Part shown: positions 1-9,444 of the stretch, piece by piece
Numbering within the stretch: the stretch's first letter is position 1
Layout: every line of letters begins with the position of its first letter
NCBI GenBank assembly: GCA_034440575.1
Contig: JAOTOL010001560.1
Span: forward strand, 62,001-126,000
Source of the DNA: Imbricaverruca yamaguchii
Taxonomy: Eukaryota > Arthropoda > Thecostraca > Neoverrucidae
Reading direction: 5' to 3'
Length of the DNA: 64,000 bases
Program-made: the position numbers and the translations under genes
The notes under the pieces: model-generated
Database searches by the model: none
Seen by the model: the letters and a program-made list of their open reading frames with translations, nothing else
Told to the model about the DNA's origin: nothing

Positions 1-886
1 GATATGACTCATCCGAGCAAATAGCGAAAAGAACCGAAAATACCATTAACATTATCACATTCACGGCCTTCTCAGCCACCGAAACGATCACTCACTCGGA
101 AGCACCAGGGCCTAACGAGTCCACTGATCGCAGGTTCACAAGAACCACGTGACGCGCTCGGCGAAAGACAACTAAACGGAGCGGTCTGAAATACGGCAGC
201 TCTGGCCAAGCGCCCTGCTTCTCCTCTAATACGCTTGTCCTGACCATACCGTGAGCCGACTTTGCTCTCGATGTTTGTTGGCCGCAGTGCAGCATGCTTC
301 TGGATACCATTTGTGTTGATGCTTGCCCTGGTCGCAGTGTAAGCTGACTCCCGATACGCTGGGTATGACCAACATGCTGCTCCAAACGCCCGAGGCCACT
401 CTGCGCAGTCTGCTGCATGACAAGGCGGGTGAGTTGGCGCTGTTGGGACCTTCGCGCGGCTGTAGGCGTCGACAGGTGTACGGGTGAGTTGGGCCAGGAA
501 TATGAGCGGCCTCCGCCCTCGGTCGGTGGTATGCTTCTCAGTGGCCCACATGCGTGTACTGTGCGACTGGAAACGTGCCGTAGTGGCGCCGGATTAGTGC
601 GTCCCACGTCCTCGGTTAGCTTTCTAGATATCGATCGGGCATCATTCTGGCGCCAGGTGTTGTTTCTAGAGTTTGGTACGACTTCCACTGTCTGACGTAG
701 CCAATTATGCGCCTTTCACGCCAGCCAAACTCAGGGAGTGTCCAAACGACATTTCGTGACGTTCACATGTGTCCGACATGTGCTGGTGTGTGCCTATTTT
801 CTGAAGTATCACGCCACCATACCACCACGTCCCGCACGGGCCACGTGCTCCTGTCCTGTCGGCCGACGACCGCCCGCGTGCCGCAG
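1..886. other. Probable upstream intron of the ClC-7-like gene, nothing recognised
   Basis: I find no convincing exon here. The stretch ends in a 3' splice site (AG at 885-886), so it is most likely intronic. The first half of the transporter must lie upstream of the window. Confidence 0.5.
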
Positions 887-1056
887 GGACCTTCCACATG
901 GTGCCGATGGGCCTGTTCGCCGTCTACTACTACCTGCTGACGCTGTGGACGTACGGCCTGCCGGTGCCCAGCGGCGTGTTCATCCCGTCGCTGGTGACCG
1001 GCGCCGCGTTCGGACGCTTCTTCGCCGCCCTGCTCATCAACTGCCTGGATGACTCG
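887..1056 (+). CDS. CLCN7: ClC-7-type H+/Cl- exchanger, exon A (helix N region)
   Basis: First of seven exons in this window from a CLC-family chloride/proton antiporter. The frame reads ...TFHMVPMGLFAVYYY... and then carries GVFIPS, the CLC GxFxP anion-binding signature at the start of helix N. The surrounding TYGLPVPSGVFIPS followed by GAAFGR is closer to ClC-7 than to ClC-6 as I recall the families. ClC-7 sits in late endosomes and lysosomes, in vertebrates with OSTM1, and exchanges 2 Cl- for 1 H+. The acceptor is at 885-886 and the donor GT at 1057-1058. The exon starts with the last two bases of a codon (probably Gly) and ends in phase 0. Upstream coding is outside the window, so the gene is 5'-partial here by truncation, not by damage. 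Confidence 0.9.
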
Positions 1057-1593
1057 GTAGGCACAGGCGAAGGCGCCGGGGCGTGTGTGTGCCGGTGTGT
1101 GCGGGTGTGCGCGTGCGCTGGTGGCCGGTGTGCGCGGGTGTGCCGGTGGGTGCGGGCGGGTACCCGACGGTTGTCAGACAGCGGGTCAGCGCTGCTATGT
1201 ATCACGAGAGGCGTTAGCGCCATGCTGGGCAGGTGTGGCGGTGGGTGCGGCCGGGTACCCGACGGTGGTCAGACAGCGGGTCGGCGCTGTTGTGTTCCGC
1301 GGGTGACAGTGACGCCGTGTTGTGCCTGCGTACCGTGTGAAGAGTCGGCGCGGTGCCGACACTGACGTGCCGGCGAGTGGGAGCCACTGCAGTCGCATCC
1401 AGACAGGGCCCGTTCGGGTGTCCCGAGTGTCAACTCTGGTGCTACTCCGATCCCCGTTGCAAAAGAGTTTGACATCTGTAACTTTTGGAACGCGCTCTCC
1501 GAACAAAGTGTCGTCCCTGTCCACGGCGACTTATCCGTCCCTCTGTCTATCTATCTATCTATCTATCTATCTCTCTATCTATATATATATATG

Positions 1594-1658
<65 letters not shown>

Positions 1659-1688
1659 ATATATATGTATCTACATCTATATCTATGC

Positions 1689-1722
<34 letters not shown>

Positions 1723-1743
1723 TATGTATCTACATCTATATCT

Positions 1744-1815
<72 letters not shown>

Positions 1816-2005
1816 AAGCAAATTTGGAGAAGGAACGTTAGAGGAGCAGTGAGACTAGACTGTATTGTTGGATGATGAGTTTGTAAGACTAATATCAAGC
1901 AATAAAAAACTTGATAGGCGACTGCCCTCCTTTCCTCCCCTGCCCACACATTCTGAACCTGTATTGGGTGTCTACATGTTGTGATGTGTCCCCGCTGTTC
2001 CATAG
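1057..2005 (+). other. Intron A: tandem duplication plus long (TA)n tract
   Basis: The intron runs from GTAGGC to ...CCATAG. It holds a G/T-rich stretch with an approximately 95-bp tandem duplication (1141-1235 and 1236-1330; both copies share GGGTACCCGACGG and TCAGACAGCGGGTC) and a (TA)n block. No exon is visible in it. Confidence 0.7.
1545..1812. repeat. (TCTA)n/(TA)n microsatellite
   Basis: About 40 bp of CTAT repeats grades into mostly pure TA with short interruptions. Open frames of Ile/Tyr repeats across it are artefacts. Confidence 0.97.
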
Positions 2006-2185
2006 GACTGGGTAGATCCCAACAAGTTTGCGCTGTTTGGGGCAGCCGCCATGCTGGCGGGTGTGGTGCGCATGGCAATCTCGCTCACCTTCATCATCGT
2101 GGAGGCGTCGGGCATCGTCAACTTCGGCCCCGTGCTCATGTTCGTGCTGATCATCTCCAAATATGTGGCCGACTGTTTCAACGAG
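2006..2185 (+). CDS. CLCN7: ClC-7-type exchanger, exon B (helices O-Q)
   Basis: Sixty codons, phase 0 at both ends. The exon starts DWVDPNKFALFGAAAMLAG and continues VVRMAISLTFIIVEASG to VLIISKYVADCFNE. The pattern GAAAxLxGxVRMxxSLTxIxxE is the CLC helix O-P signature, and the Glu in IIVEAS is the conserved helix-P residue. The acceptor is TTCCATAG (AG 2004-2005) and the donor is GAG/GTTGGT. The segment is hydrophobic as expected for the membrane domain. Confidence 0.92.
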
Positions 2186-2410
2186 GTTGGTGTCATTCAC
2201 TGCAGCATCGCCAGCGTTGTTTCTGTTGGTATTGGCGATGTTGGTTGCTCAACTAAATGTAATTTAATCGCATCGGGGATGTTGTTTGTCCGGTGTTTGC
2301 GTCAGGCGCCAATAGCTAGTTCATCATCCTAAAGGTCGACGTCGAGACTATGATATACTATATGCTGTATGCTATTTCATATAGTTCTCGTGATCTATTA
2401 TGACACGAAT

Positions 2411-2467
2411 TATATATATATATATATATATATGCATACATACATTCATACCTACATGTGTGTGCAG

Positions 2468-2531
<64 letters not shown>
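2411..2531. repeat. (TA)n microsatellite in intron B
   Basis: Two TA tracts separated by a short CATACATACATTC-like segment. Intron B spans 2186-2731 and contains no visible exon. Confidence 0.95.
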
Positions 2532-2541
<10 letters not shown>

Positions 2542-2731
2542 GTGGGGGGCATATGGTTCGTTATATGGTTCGATTACGTCTCTTACTGAGTTCAATGTAA
2601 TATTTATAATCTGGAAACGCGTTCATGTTGCCAGACCAGTGAATTTTGTCCAACAGCCGTGGCTATTGTTCAGCTGGTATAGTAGGCTCTGCAGTCAGTG
2701 CTGACCACCTGGTGTCGGACATTGTTTTCAG

Positions 2732-2821
2732 AGCCTGTACGACGCCCACATCGAGCTGGACGGCGTCCCGATCCTCAGCTGGCGTCCTCCGCCGGAAGGG
2801 GAGCACATTCTGATGAGCACG
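2732..2821 (+). CDS. CLCN7: ClC-7-type exchanger, exon C (helix R to CBS linker)
   Basis: Thirty codons: SLYDAHIELDGVPILSW, then RPPPEGEHILMST. The Tyr of SLYDAHI matches the central helix-R tyrosine that coordinates chloride in CLC proteins, and VPILSW matches the ClC-7 linker into the cytoplasmic domain. The acceptor is TTGTTTTCAG (AG 2730-2731) and the donor is ACG/GTACGT, a strong site. Phase 0 at both ends. Confidence 0.9.
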
Positions 2822-2944
2822 GTACGTGGGTGGCGGCGTGCCTCATTGTAGTAGATAATCTGCATCGAAAAGTTGGCACGCTTCTTGCTTCTACGAAACT
2901 TCAGATATATTACTTCCTTGTCTATATCTCACATCCTGTGAGAC

Positions 2945-3104
2945 GGGGACGAGTAGCCTAAGGGTAAGTTGCTTATCTCACAACCGAAAGGTTGTGGGTT
3001 CGGGTCTCACCTGTCGCTACTCTTCGCCCGCGACCAATCGGCGTGAGGGATTGGCGACGCTACATGACTCAACGGTTGATGGGTCGTAAAACCAATAACC
3101 AATA
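2945..3104 (+). mobile_element. tRNA-derived SINE, copy 1, with 14-bp target duplication
   Basis: Starts GGGGACGAGTAGCC. It has an A-box-like TAGCCTAAGGGTAAG and a B-box-like GGGTTCGGGTCTC, then a body containing CCAATCGGCGTGAGGGATTG and a 3' tail of CCAATAA repeats. It is flanked by ACATCCTGTGAGAC (2931-2944) and ACATCCTGTAAGAC (3105-3118), one mismatch in 14, which reads as a target-site duplication. It lies in intron C of the transporter gene, sense orientation. The family name is not known to me. Confidence 0.88.
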
Positions 3105-3118
3105 ACATCCTGTAAGAC

Positions 3119-3651
3119 AAACATATAATCACGACCATGAGCGGCACGTGTGTGCTACTTTTTCACTGCGATGCAAATTGTTCTCACAAAGTATGCTCCC
3201 ATCATTGCGAATGTTCGTCTTGGCCCTTCCATTACCTATTCAGTGATTCTGAGATATCGCACGCAATGCATGCGCTTCGTGAGGGATGTGGCAGGTGCTC
3301 TTGATTTCATGTTTGATCACGGAGTATGAATTCCGCCAACACAACATTATCTTGGCCTGGGTATGTTTGCAGCGCAGCTGGGGTTCCGTTATGGAGATGT
3401 GTGTTGTGTTGGTCTCCGTGACTGGTCCTCAGTATTTGGGCCGGAAGCCTGTCGCCATGGTGTTGACGCCACGGTGTTGACGCCACGCGACGGTGCCTTA
3501 GTGACACGTTTGCATGACAGTGGACTGAATACATTCCCTTGGGTATGCGGTGCTGATGTAATTGGTCATGAGAACAGGTCGACATTGGCTCTAGGACTAG
3601 GTAAAGAAATGAATGAGCTTCAGGCATCATATTTTTACGTTTTAAGCTGTG
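3119..3651. other. Intron C segment between two SINEs
   Basis: No exon or repeat recognised apart from an 18-bp tandem doublet around 3457-3490 (GGTGTTGACGCCAC twice). Confidence 0.6.
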
Positions 3652-3666
3652 CAGTATGAACGGGAT

Positions 3667-3834
3667 GGGGACGAGTAGTGTAAGGGTAAGTTGCTCGTCT
3701 CACAGTTGAAACATTGTGGGTTCGAGTCTCACCTGTCGCTGCACTTCGCCCGTAGCCAATCGGCGTGAGAGATTGGCGACACTACATGACTCAACGGTCG
3801 GGGTGTCGTAAAACCAATAATTACCAATAACCAC
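3667..3834 (+). mobile_element. tRNA-derived SINE, copy 2, with 15-bp target duplication
   Basis: Same family and orientation as the copy at 2945: GGGGACGAGTAGTG, B box GGGTTCGAGTCTC, body CCAATCGGCGTGAGAGATTG, tail of AACCAATAA repeats. It is flanked by CAGTATGAACGGGAT (3652-3666) and CAGTATTAATGGGAT (3835-3849), two mismatches in 15. Its B box is the better preserved of the two. Confidence 0.88.
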
Positions 3835-4170
3835 CAGTATTAATGGGATCGAACGGAATGGGATTGCTGTTGGTATATGTCTTAGGTTGTTTATAATTGT
3901 GAATTATGCTAGTGACAAGTGTACCTGGTCGTGGACTCAGAAACGGCCATCGAGCACGTGGTGCTGAAAATATTGTCCATGGAAAAAGAATGGGGTAGGT
4001 AGTTTCTTCAACGCTCAGGATTTAGCATGCATTACGGGTAGGGCGGACGGCTCTTTTATCTTCTTATAATATCCTCAATTTAGAGCTGTATTTTTATAAT
4101 TTTTATAATATCCTCAATCAAACTCTAGCTGATGGCCCTCGTGGCTCTTGTTATGCCTTAGCAGTTCATG

Positions 4171-4757
4171 GGCGTATGGCGTGTGATGTGTGACCTGTGG
4201 CGGCAGGTGATGCCCTCTCTCGTCAGAGTCCTGCCTATAATACCAACAGGCGTGTGATGTGTGACCAGTGATGGCAGGTGATGTGTGACTTGTGATGGCA
4301 GGTGATGTGTGATGTGTGACCTGTGGCGGCAGGTGATGCCCTCTCTCGTCAGAGTCCTGCCTATAATACCAACAGGCGTGTGATGTGTGACCAGTGATGG
4401 CAGGTGATGTGTGACTTGTGATGGCAGGTGATGTGTGATGTGTGACCTGTGGCGGCAGGTGATGCCCTCTCCCGTCAGAGTCCTGCCTATAATACCAACA
4501 GGCGTGTGATGTGTGACCAGTGATGGCAGGTGATGTGTGACTTGTGATGGCAGGTGATGTGTGATGTGTGACCTGTGGCGGCAGGTGATGCCCTCTCTCG
4601 TCAGAGTCCTGCCTATAATACCAACAGGCGTGTGATGTGTGACCAGTGATGGCAGGTGATGTGTGACTTGTGATGGCAGGTGATGTGTGATGTGTGACTT
4701 GTGACGGCAAGTGATGCCCTCCCCATCAGAGTCCTGCCCACAATACCAACAGGTGTG
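4171..4757. repeat. 126-bp minisatellite carrying copies of the exon D 3' splice site
   Basis: Five units with an exact 126-bp spacing (CGGCAGG-type anchor at 4201, 4327, 4453, 4579 and 4705). Each unit contains TGTGGCGGCAG/GTGATG, then CCCTCTCTCGTCAGAGTCC, then TGCCTATAATACCAACAGG. This closely matches the acceptor and first ~48 bp of exon D at 5649. Because 126 is a multiple of 3, the reverse strand stays open over the array; those frames are not genes. Confidence 0.95.
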
Positions 4758-5235
4758 TGATGCAGTGTTAAAATAATGGTTTTTCGTTAGGTGGGAGATG
4801 TCGAAACGAGCACAGTAGGATGTCGACATTTTTCATGGAATTAGTGCCATTTCAAATCATTTTGATGTCTTTTGGACTCAAATTTGAGCCAATGGTATAC
4901 TCCTGCTGCACCTTCATTAGTTTTTTAGAGTCATAATTTATGAAGAGCTATATTCTGGGTAACGAGAAAAAGCCTATTCTATACACTGGTGATGTATGCC
5001 ATATCGCATTATCGATAATCACTTTACATGAAATTGCATTGCGAATGGTTCGTGCATCATCATCCCTTATCGAGAGCATGATCATGCTACTAACAAACGA
5101 GGTACTCTTAGAAAGAAGACACGAAGACTTCATTAGCACACATCAAGAAGCAGGATGCCGATACTTCCCCGGAGAAGGATGTCGAATTAGTGTTCAGAAA
5201 GTGGTATATTCCACCCTATTTTACAAATAATTTAA
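4758..5235. other. Intron C, AT-rich unique segment
   Basis: No exon, RNA gene or repeat recognised between the two arrays. Confidence 0.6.
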
Positions 5236-5648
5236 CACTGGTGTGATGTGTGACCTGTGGCGGCATGTGATGTGTGATGTGTGACCTGTGATAGCAGGTG
5301 ATGTGTGATGTGTGACTTGTGACGGCAGGTGATGTGTGATGTGTGACCTGTGGCGGCAGGTGATGTGTGACCTGTGGCGGCAGGTGATGTGTGATGTTTG
5401 ACCTGTGATAGCAGGTGATGTGTGATGTGTGACTTGTGACGGCAGGTGATGTGTGATGTGTGACCTGTGGCGGCAGGTGATGTGTGACCTGTGGCGGCAT
5501 GTGATGTGTGATGTGTGACCTGTGACAGCAGGTGATGTGTGATTTGTGACGGCAGGTGATGTGTGATGTGTGACCTGTGGCGGCAGGTGATGTGTGATGT
5601 TTGACCTGTGATGGAAGGTGATGTGTGATGTGTGACCTGTGGCGGCAG
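5236..5648. repeat. Short-unit minisatellite abutting exon D
   Basis: Irregular tandem copies of GTGATGTGTGACCTGTGGCG and GTGATGTGTGACTTGTGACG, each ending GGCAG or GCAG before GTGATG. The last unit is the real acceptor of exon D (CAG at 5646-5648), so the array runs into the splice site without a break. Confidence 0.93.
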
Positions 5649-5762
5649 GTGATGGCCGCTCCAGTCAGAGTCCTGCCCACAACACCAACAGCCGGCCAAA
5701 TATACGATCTGCTCGATTCGTGCACCCACAACGGCTTCCCTGTGGTGGACTACGAGCCCGGG
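5649..5762 (+). CDS. CLCN7: ClC-7-type exchanger, exon D (start of CBS1)
   Basis: Thirty-eight codons: VMAAPVRVLPTTPTAGQIYD, then LLDSCTHNGFPVVDYEPG. VM-APV followed by NGFPVV is the first CBS (Bateman) motif of ClC-7. The acceptor is GTGGCGGCAG and the donor is GGG/GTGAGA. Phase 0 at both ends. It is preceded directly by a minisatellite made from this same acceptor. Confidence 0.9.
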
Positions 5763-6300
5763 GTGAGAACCAAGTTGTGGCGCGAAACTACGGAAAGCGC
5801 GGGGCTGTGGCACGGTGCTGGCGTAGGTGGCAGTGAGGCGATATGCTTGGATATGAAGATGGTTGACATGAGGTAAGGGTATGACAGTAAATACATGAGA
5901 GAGTGATGCAAGGTAATCATGATATGGCGCTATGGCTAGTGCTAGAGATAGAGGGGGTACTTTGGATTTCTTTGGAACTCATTATGTGCACTAGTAACCT
6001 AAGATACGTTTATTTTTCTGCTGCATTCATTAACTTAACATATGCATTACGAGCAGCATAGCCAAAATTAGAGGTAGTTTTCGACCACTTGTTGCGCATA
6101 TTGGTGCCGCTTTAAAGGAGGTATTTGATCTGGAAGTAACATGCTGCAATGCTACTTTTTGGTATAATCTTGTATTGCAAAGACAAGTTATTATGTACAG
6201 ACTACAAGCCCATTCAGAAATTTGACCCGTGTGTATGGTTCGATGCAGGTCAGGACACGATATTTTCGTGACTAGCCTGTAGCCCAGTGCAGCCTTGTAT
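5763..6300. other. Intron D, 5' unique part
   Basis: AT-leaning non-coding sequence with no recognisable feature before the array begins. Confidence 0.6.
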
Positions 6301-6329
6301 TGTTCTGCGGCCCGCCTGTTCTCGCCTGT

Positions 6330-7775
6330 GTGACCTGGAGTGTGATATTTGACCTGTAGTGTGACCAGTGACCTGTAACTGGGCCGCGTTCAGGAGTCTG
6401 CTCTCGCCTGTGCGACTTTTGACCTGTAGTGTGACCAGTGACCTGTAACGGAGCCACGTTCAGGAGGAGTCTGCTCTCGCCTGTGATGTTTGACCTGTAG
6501 TGTGACCAGTGACCTGTAGTGTGACAAGTGACCTGTAGTGTGACAAGTGACCTGTAGTGTGGCATTTTATCTGTAATGTAACGAGTGACCTGTAGTGTGA
6601 CGAGTGACCTGTGCCGGTGCCGTGTTCAGGAGGAGTCTGTGTGACGAGTGACCTGTACCGGGTCCGTGTTCAGGAGGAGCGTGTGTGACGAGTGACCTGT
6701 AGTGTGACCAGTGACCTGTACCAGGGCCGTATTCAGGAGGAGCGTGTGTGACGAGTGACCGGTAGTGTGACGAGTGACCTGTAGTGTGACGAGTGACCAG
6801 TAGTGTGACGAGTGACCTGTAGTGTGACCAGTGACATGTAGTGTGACGTTTGACATGTAGTGTGACAAGTGACCTGCAGTGTGACGAGTGACCTGTAGTG
6901 TGACGAGTGACATGTAGTGTGACGAGTGACCTATAGTGTGACCAGTGACATGTAGTGTGACGTTTGACATGTAGTGTGACAAGTGACCTGCAGTGTGACG
7001 TTTGATCTGTAATGTGACGAGTGACCTGTAGTGTGACGTTTGGCCTGTAGTGTGACGAGTGACCTGTAGTGTGACGTTTGACCTGTAGTGTGACGAGTGA
7101 CCTGTGCCGGTGCCGTGTTCAGGAGTCTGTGTAGTGGTGACGAGTGACCTTGTGACATACGGGCCGTATTCAGGAGTGAGCGTTGACTTAGTGTGACGAG
7201 TGACCTGTAGTGTGACGAGTGACCTGTAGTGTGACGAGTGACCTGTAGTGTGACGAGTGACCTGTAGTGTGACGAGTGACCTGTAGTGTGACGTTTGACA
7301 TGTATTGTGACGAGTGGCCTGTAGTGTGACGAGTGACCTGTAGTGTGACGTTTGACCTGTAGTGTGACGTGCTAGTGTGACGTTGATGTATGTGTGATGC
7401 CTGTAGTGTGACGAGTGACCTGTAGTGTGACGAGTCTGTAGTGTGACGTTTGACATGTAGTGTGACCTGATTCCCTGTAGTGTGACGAGTGGCCTGTAGT
7501 GAGTGTGACGAGTGACCTGTAGTGTGACGATGACTTGTGACCTGTGTTCAGGAGGTCGTGACCAGTGACCTGTAGTGTGACGTTTGACATGTAGTGTGAC
7601 GAGTGACCTGTAGTGTGACGTTTGACATGTATTGTGACGAGTGACCTGTGGTGTGATGAGTGACCTGTAGTGTAACCAGTGACCTGTGCCGGGGCCGTGT
7701 TCAGGAGGAGCGTGTGTGACGTTTGACATGTAGTGTGACGAGTGACCTGTATTGTGACGAGTGACCTGTAACGTG
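6330..7775. repeat. Intron D minisatellite, ~19-20-bp units with acceptor-like inserts
   Basis: Many tandem copies of GTGACGAGTGACCTGTAGT and the variant GTGACGTTTGACCTGTAGT, interrupted about eight times by segments such as GGGCCGTATTCAGGAGGAGC. Those inserts resemble the exon E acceptor CGTACCCAG/GAGGAGCCGG. Most units contain TGACCT, the complement of the AGGTCA nuclear-receptor half-site. The long reverse-strand frame across it (Thr/His/Ser repeats) is an artefact. Confidence 0.95.
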
Positions 7776-7786
7776 ACCGTACCCAG

Positions 7787-8041
7787 GAGGAGCCGGCCCG
7801 TCTGCCTCTGGAGCAGTGCGACTCGGAGTGCTCCGACTCTGAGGCGGCCGCCAGCGGGCCGGGCAAGGCGGCTCGAGTCCAGGCCGGTGTCGACCACTTC
7901 CAGCACTACGGACGCTACCGCGGCCTCATCCTGCGCTCCCAGCTGGTGGAGATACTCAAACACAAGCCGTACGAGGAGGTGGGCGGCTACAAGGCTGCGT
8001 CACTCACCAACGAGGATTACCCGCGCTACCCGTCACACAAG
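7787..8041 (+). CDS. CLCN7: ClC-7-type exchanger, exon E (CBS1 with acidic/Ala insertion)
   Basis: Eighty-five codons in the frame starting GAG at 7787. It opens EEPARLPLEQCDSECSDSEA and ends in YRGLILRSQLVEILKHKPYE, a 17-residue linker, then NEDYPRYPSHK. GLILRSQL-x-LKHK is diagnostic of ClC-7/ClC-6. The approximately 40 residues before it form a low-complexity insertion within CBS1 that is longer than in human ClC-7. The acceptor is GTACCCAG (AG 7785-7786) and the donor is AAG/GTGAAA. Phase 0 at both ends. The correct frame has no ATG near its start, so a start-codon-based scan would show only wrong-frame products here. Confidence 0.9.
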
Positions 8042-8344
8042 GTGAAACGTCAGCAGAGCCCTTCACATGCGGAGAGGTGTCATGTAATCAAGGTCCACAA
8101 GATGGGGTAGGGATATCACTATCCCTGCACAGGGCCAGATATCGTCAGCACTAACTCACCGACTCAACTCCCCCGCCTCTCCCACGCGGAGCGGGTATTA
8201 TCAGTCCTGCCCCCGGGCATCATGACTGCATACTGTGGTACTACCGCATTGGCTAGCACGCTGTCGTGTTCAGGTATACTTGTGTTTGGTTCCGGTTCGG
8301 TTGTTATACCCCCACCGTGGGACGAGTAGTCACACGACTGGCGC

Positions 8345-9112
8345 GTGTGTCGCCATGTTTGGTACTTGTGTCGCCGTGTTTGGCACGCGTGTCGCAATGT
8401 TTGACACATGTGTCGCTGTATTTGACACGTGTGTCGCCGTGTTTGACACGTGTATCGCCGTGTTTGACACGTGTGTCGCTGTATTTGACACGTGTGTCGC
8501 CGTGTTTGACACGTGTGTCGCCGTGTTTGACGCGTGTGGCGCCGTGTTTGACACGTGTGTCGCCGTGTTTGACACGTGTTACGCTGTGTTTCGCAGTGTA
8601 TCTCTGTTTGACACGTGTGTCGCCGTGTTTGGCACGTGTTACGCTGTGTTTCGCAGTGTATCTCTGTTCGACACGTGTGTCGCCGTGTTTGACACATCTG
8701 TCGCTGTGTTTGACACGTGTGTCGCCGTGTTTGACACGTGTGTCGCCGTGTTTGACGCGTGTGGCGCCGTGTTTGACACGTGTGTCGCCGTGTTTGACGC
8801 GTGTGTCGCCGTGTTTGACACGTGTTACGCTGTGTTTCGCAGTGCATCTCTGTTTGACACGTGTGTCGCCGTGTTCGACACATCTGTGTTTGTCAAACAC
8901 GTGTCAAACACAGCGGTGTTTGACACGTGTGTCGCCGTGTTTGGCACGTGTTACGCTGTGTTTCGCATGTATCTCTGTTTGACACGTGTGTCGCCGTGTT
9001 TGACACATCTGTCGCTGTGTTTGACACGTGTGTCGCCGTGTTTGGCACGTGTGTCGCCGTGTTTGGCACGTGTGTCGCCGTGTTTGGCACGTGTGTCGCC
9101 GTGTTTGGCACG
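8345..9112. repeat. Intron E 21-bp minisatellite rich in CACGTG
   Basis: Units of GACACGTGTGTCGCCGTGTTT with variants (GACGCGTGTGGCGCC; a longer unit with TTACGCTGTGTTTCGCAGTG). I count about 23 CACGTG cores by hand. A local inverted unit occurs at 8890-8912 (TTGTCAAACACGTGTC). The 21-bp period keeps several frames open on both strands, but none looks like a protein. Confidence 0.96.
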
Positions 9113-9145
9113 TTCCCACCGGCGTGACATGGCGCTGGCCGTCAG

Positions 9146-9310
9146 GACGTGCACATGGCTCCCGAGGAGCGCGGCTACCACGTGGACCTGAGCGTCTACA
9201 TGAACCCCGGCTGCATGGTGGTGCTGCAGTCGGGCAACCTGCCGCGCGTGTACGAGACGTTCCGCGCCCAGCTGCTGCGACACGTCGTCGTCGTCAACGA
9301 CCGCAATCAG
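9146..9310 (+). CDS. CLCN7: ClC-7-type exchanger, exon F (CBS2)
   Basis: Fifty-five codons: DVHMAPEERGYHVDLSVYMN, then PGCMVVLQSGNLPRVYETFR, then AQLLRHVVVVNDRNQ. DLS-x-YMNP, LPRVxxxFRxxxLRH and VVVxxRNQ match the second CBS domain of ClC-7 closely. The acceptor is GCCGTCAG (AG 9144-9145) and the donor is CAG/GTGCGT. Phase 0 at both ends. Confidence 0.93.
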
Positions 9311-9444
9311 GTGCGTCGGCCGACCTCTGCTCCGGGCACCGCTGGTGGCCCGCAACGTGCCGCGAGCCAGCAAACAGTGCCACCTAGTGTGAGCTGTCAG
9401 GTGTTGAGTGCGTGGCCTCGCCCGACTCAAACGGCAGGATGATT

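Noticed and set aside
6626..7963. Reverse-strand 445-codon frame
   Set aside because: Runs antisense over the intron D array and the real exon E; the sense frame has clear ClC-7 homology.
7761..8045. Forward frame overlapping exon E
   Set aside because: It is out of frame with GLILRSQL-x-LKHK; the correct frame begins at 7787.
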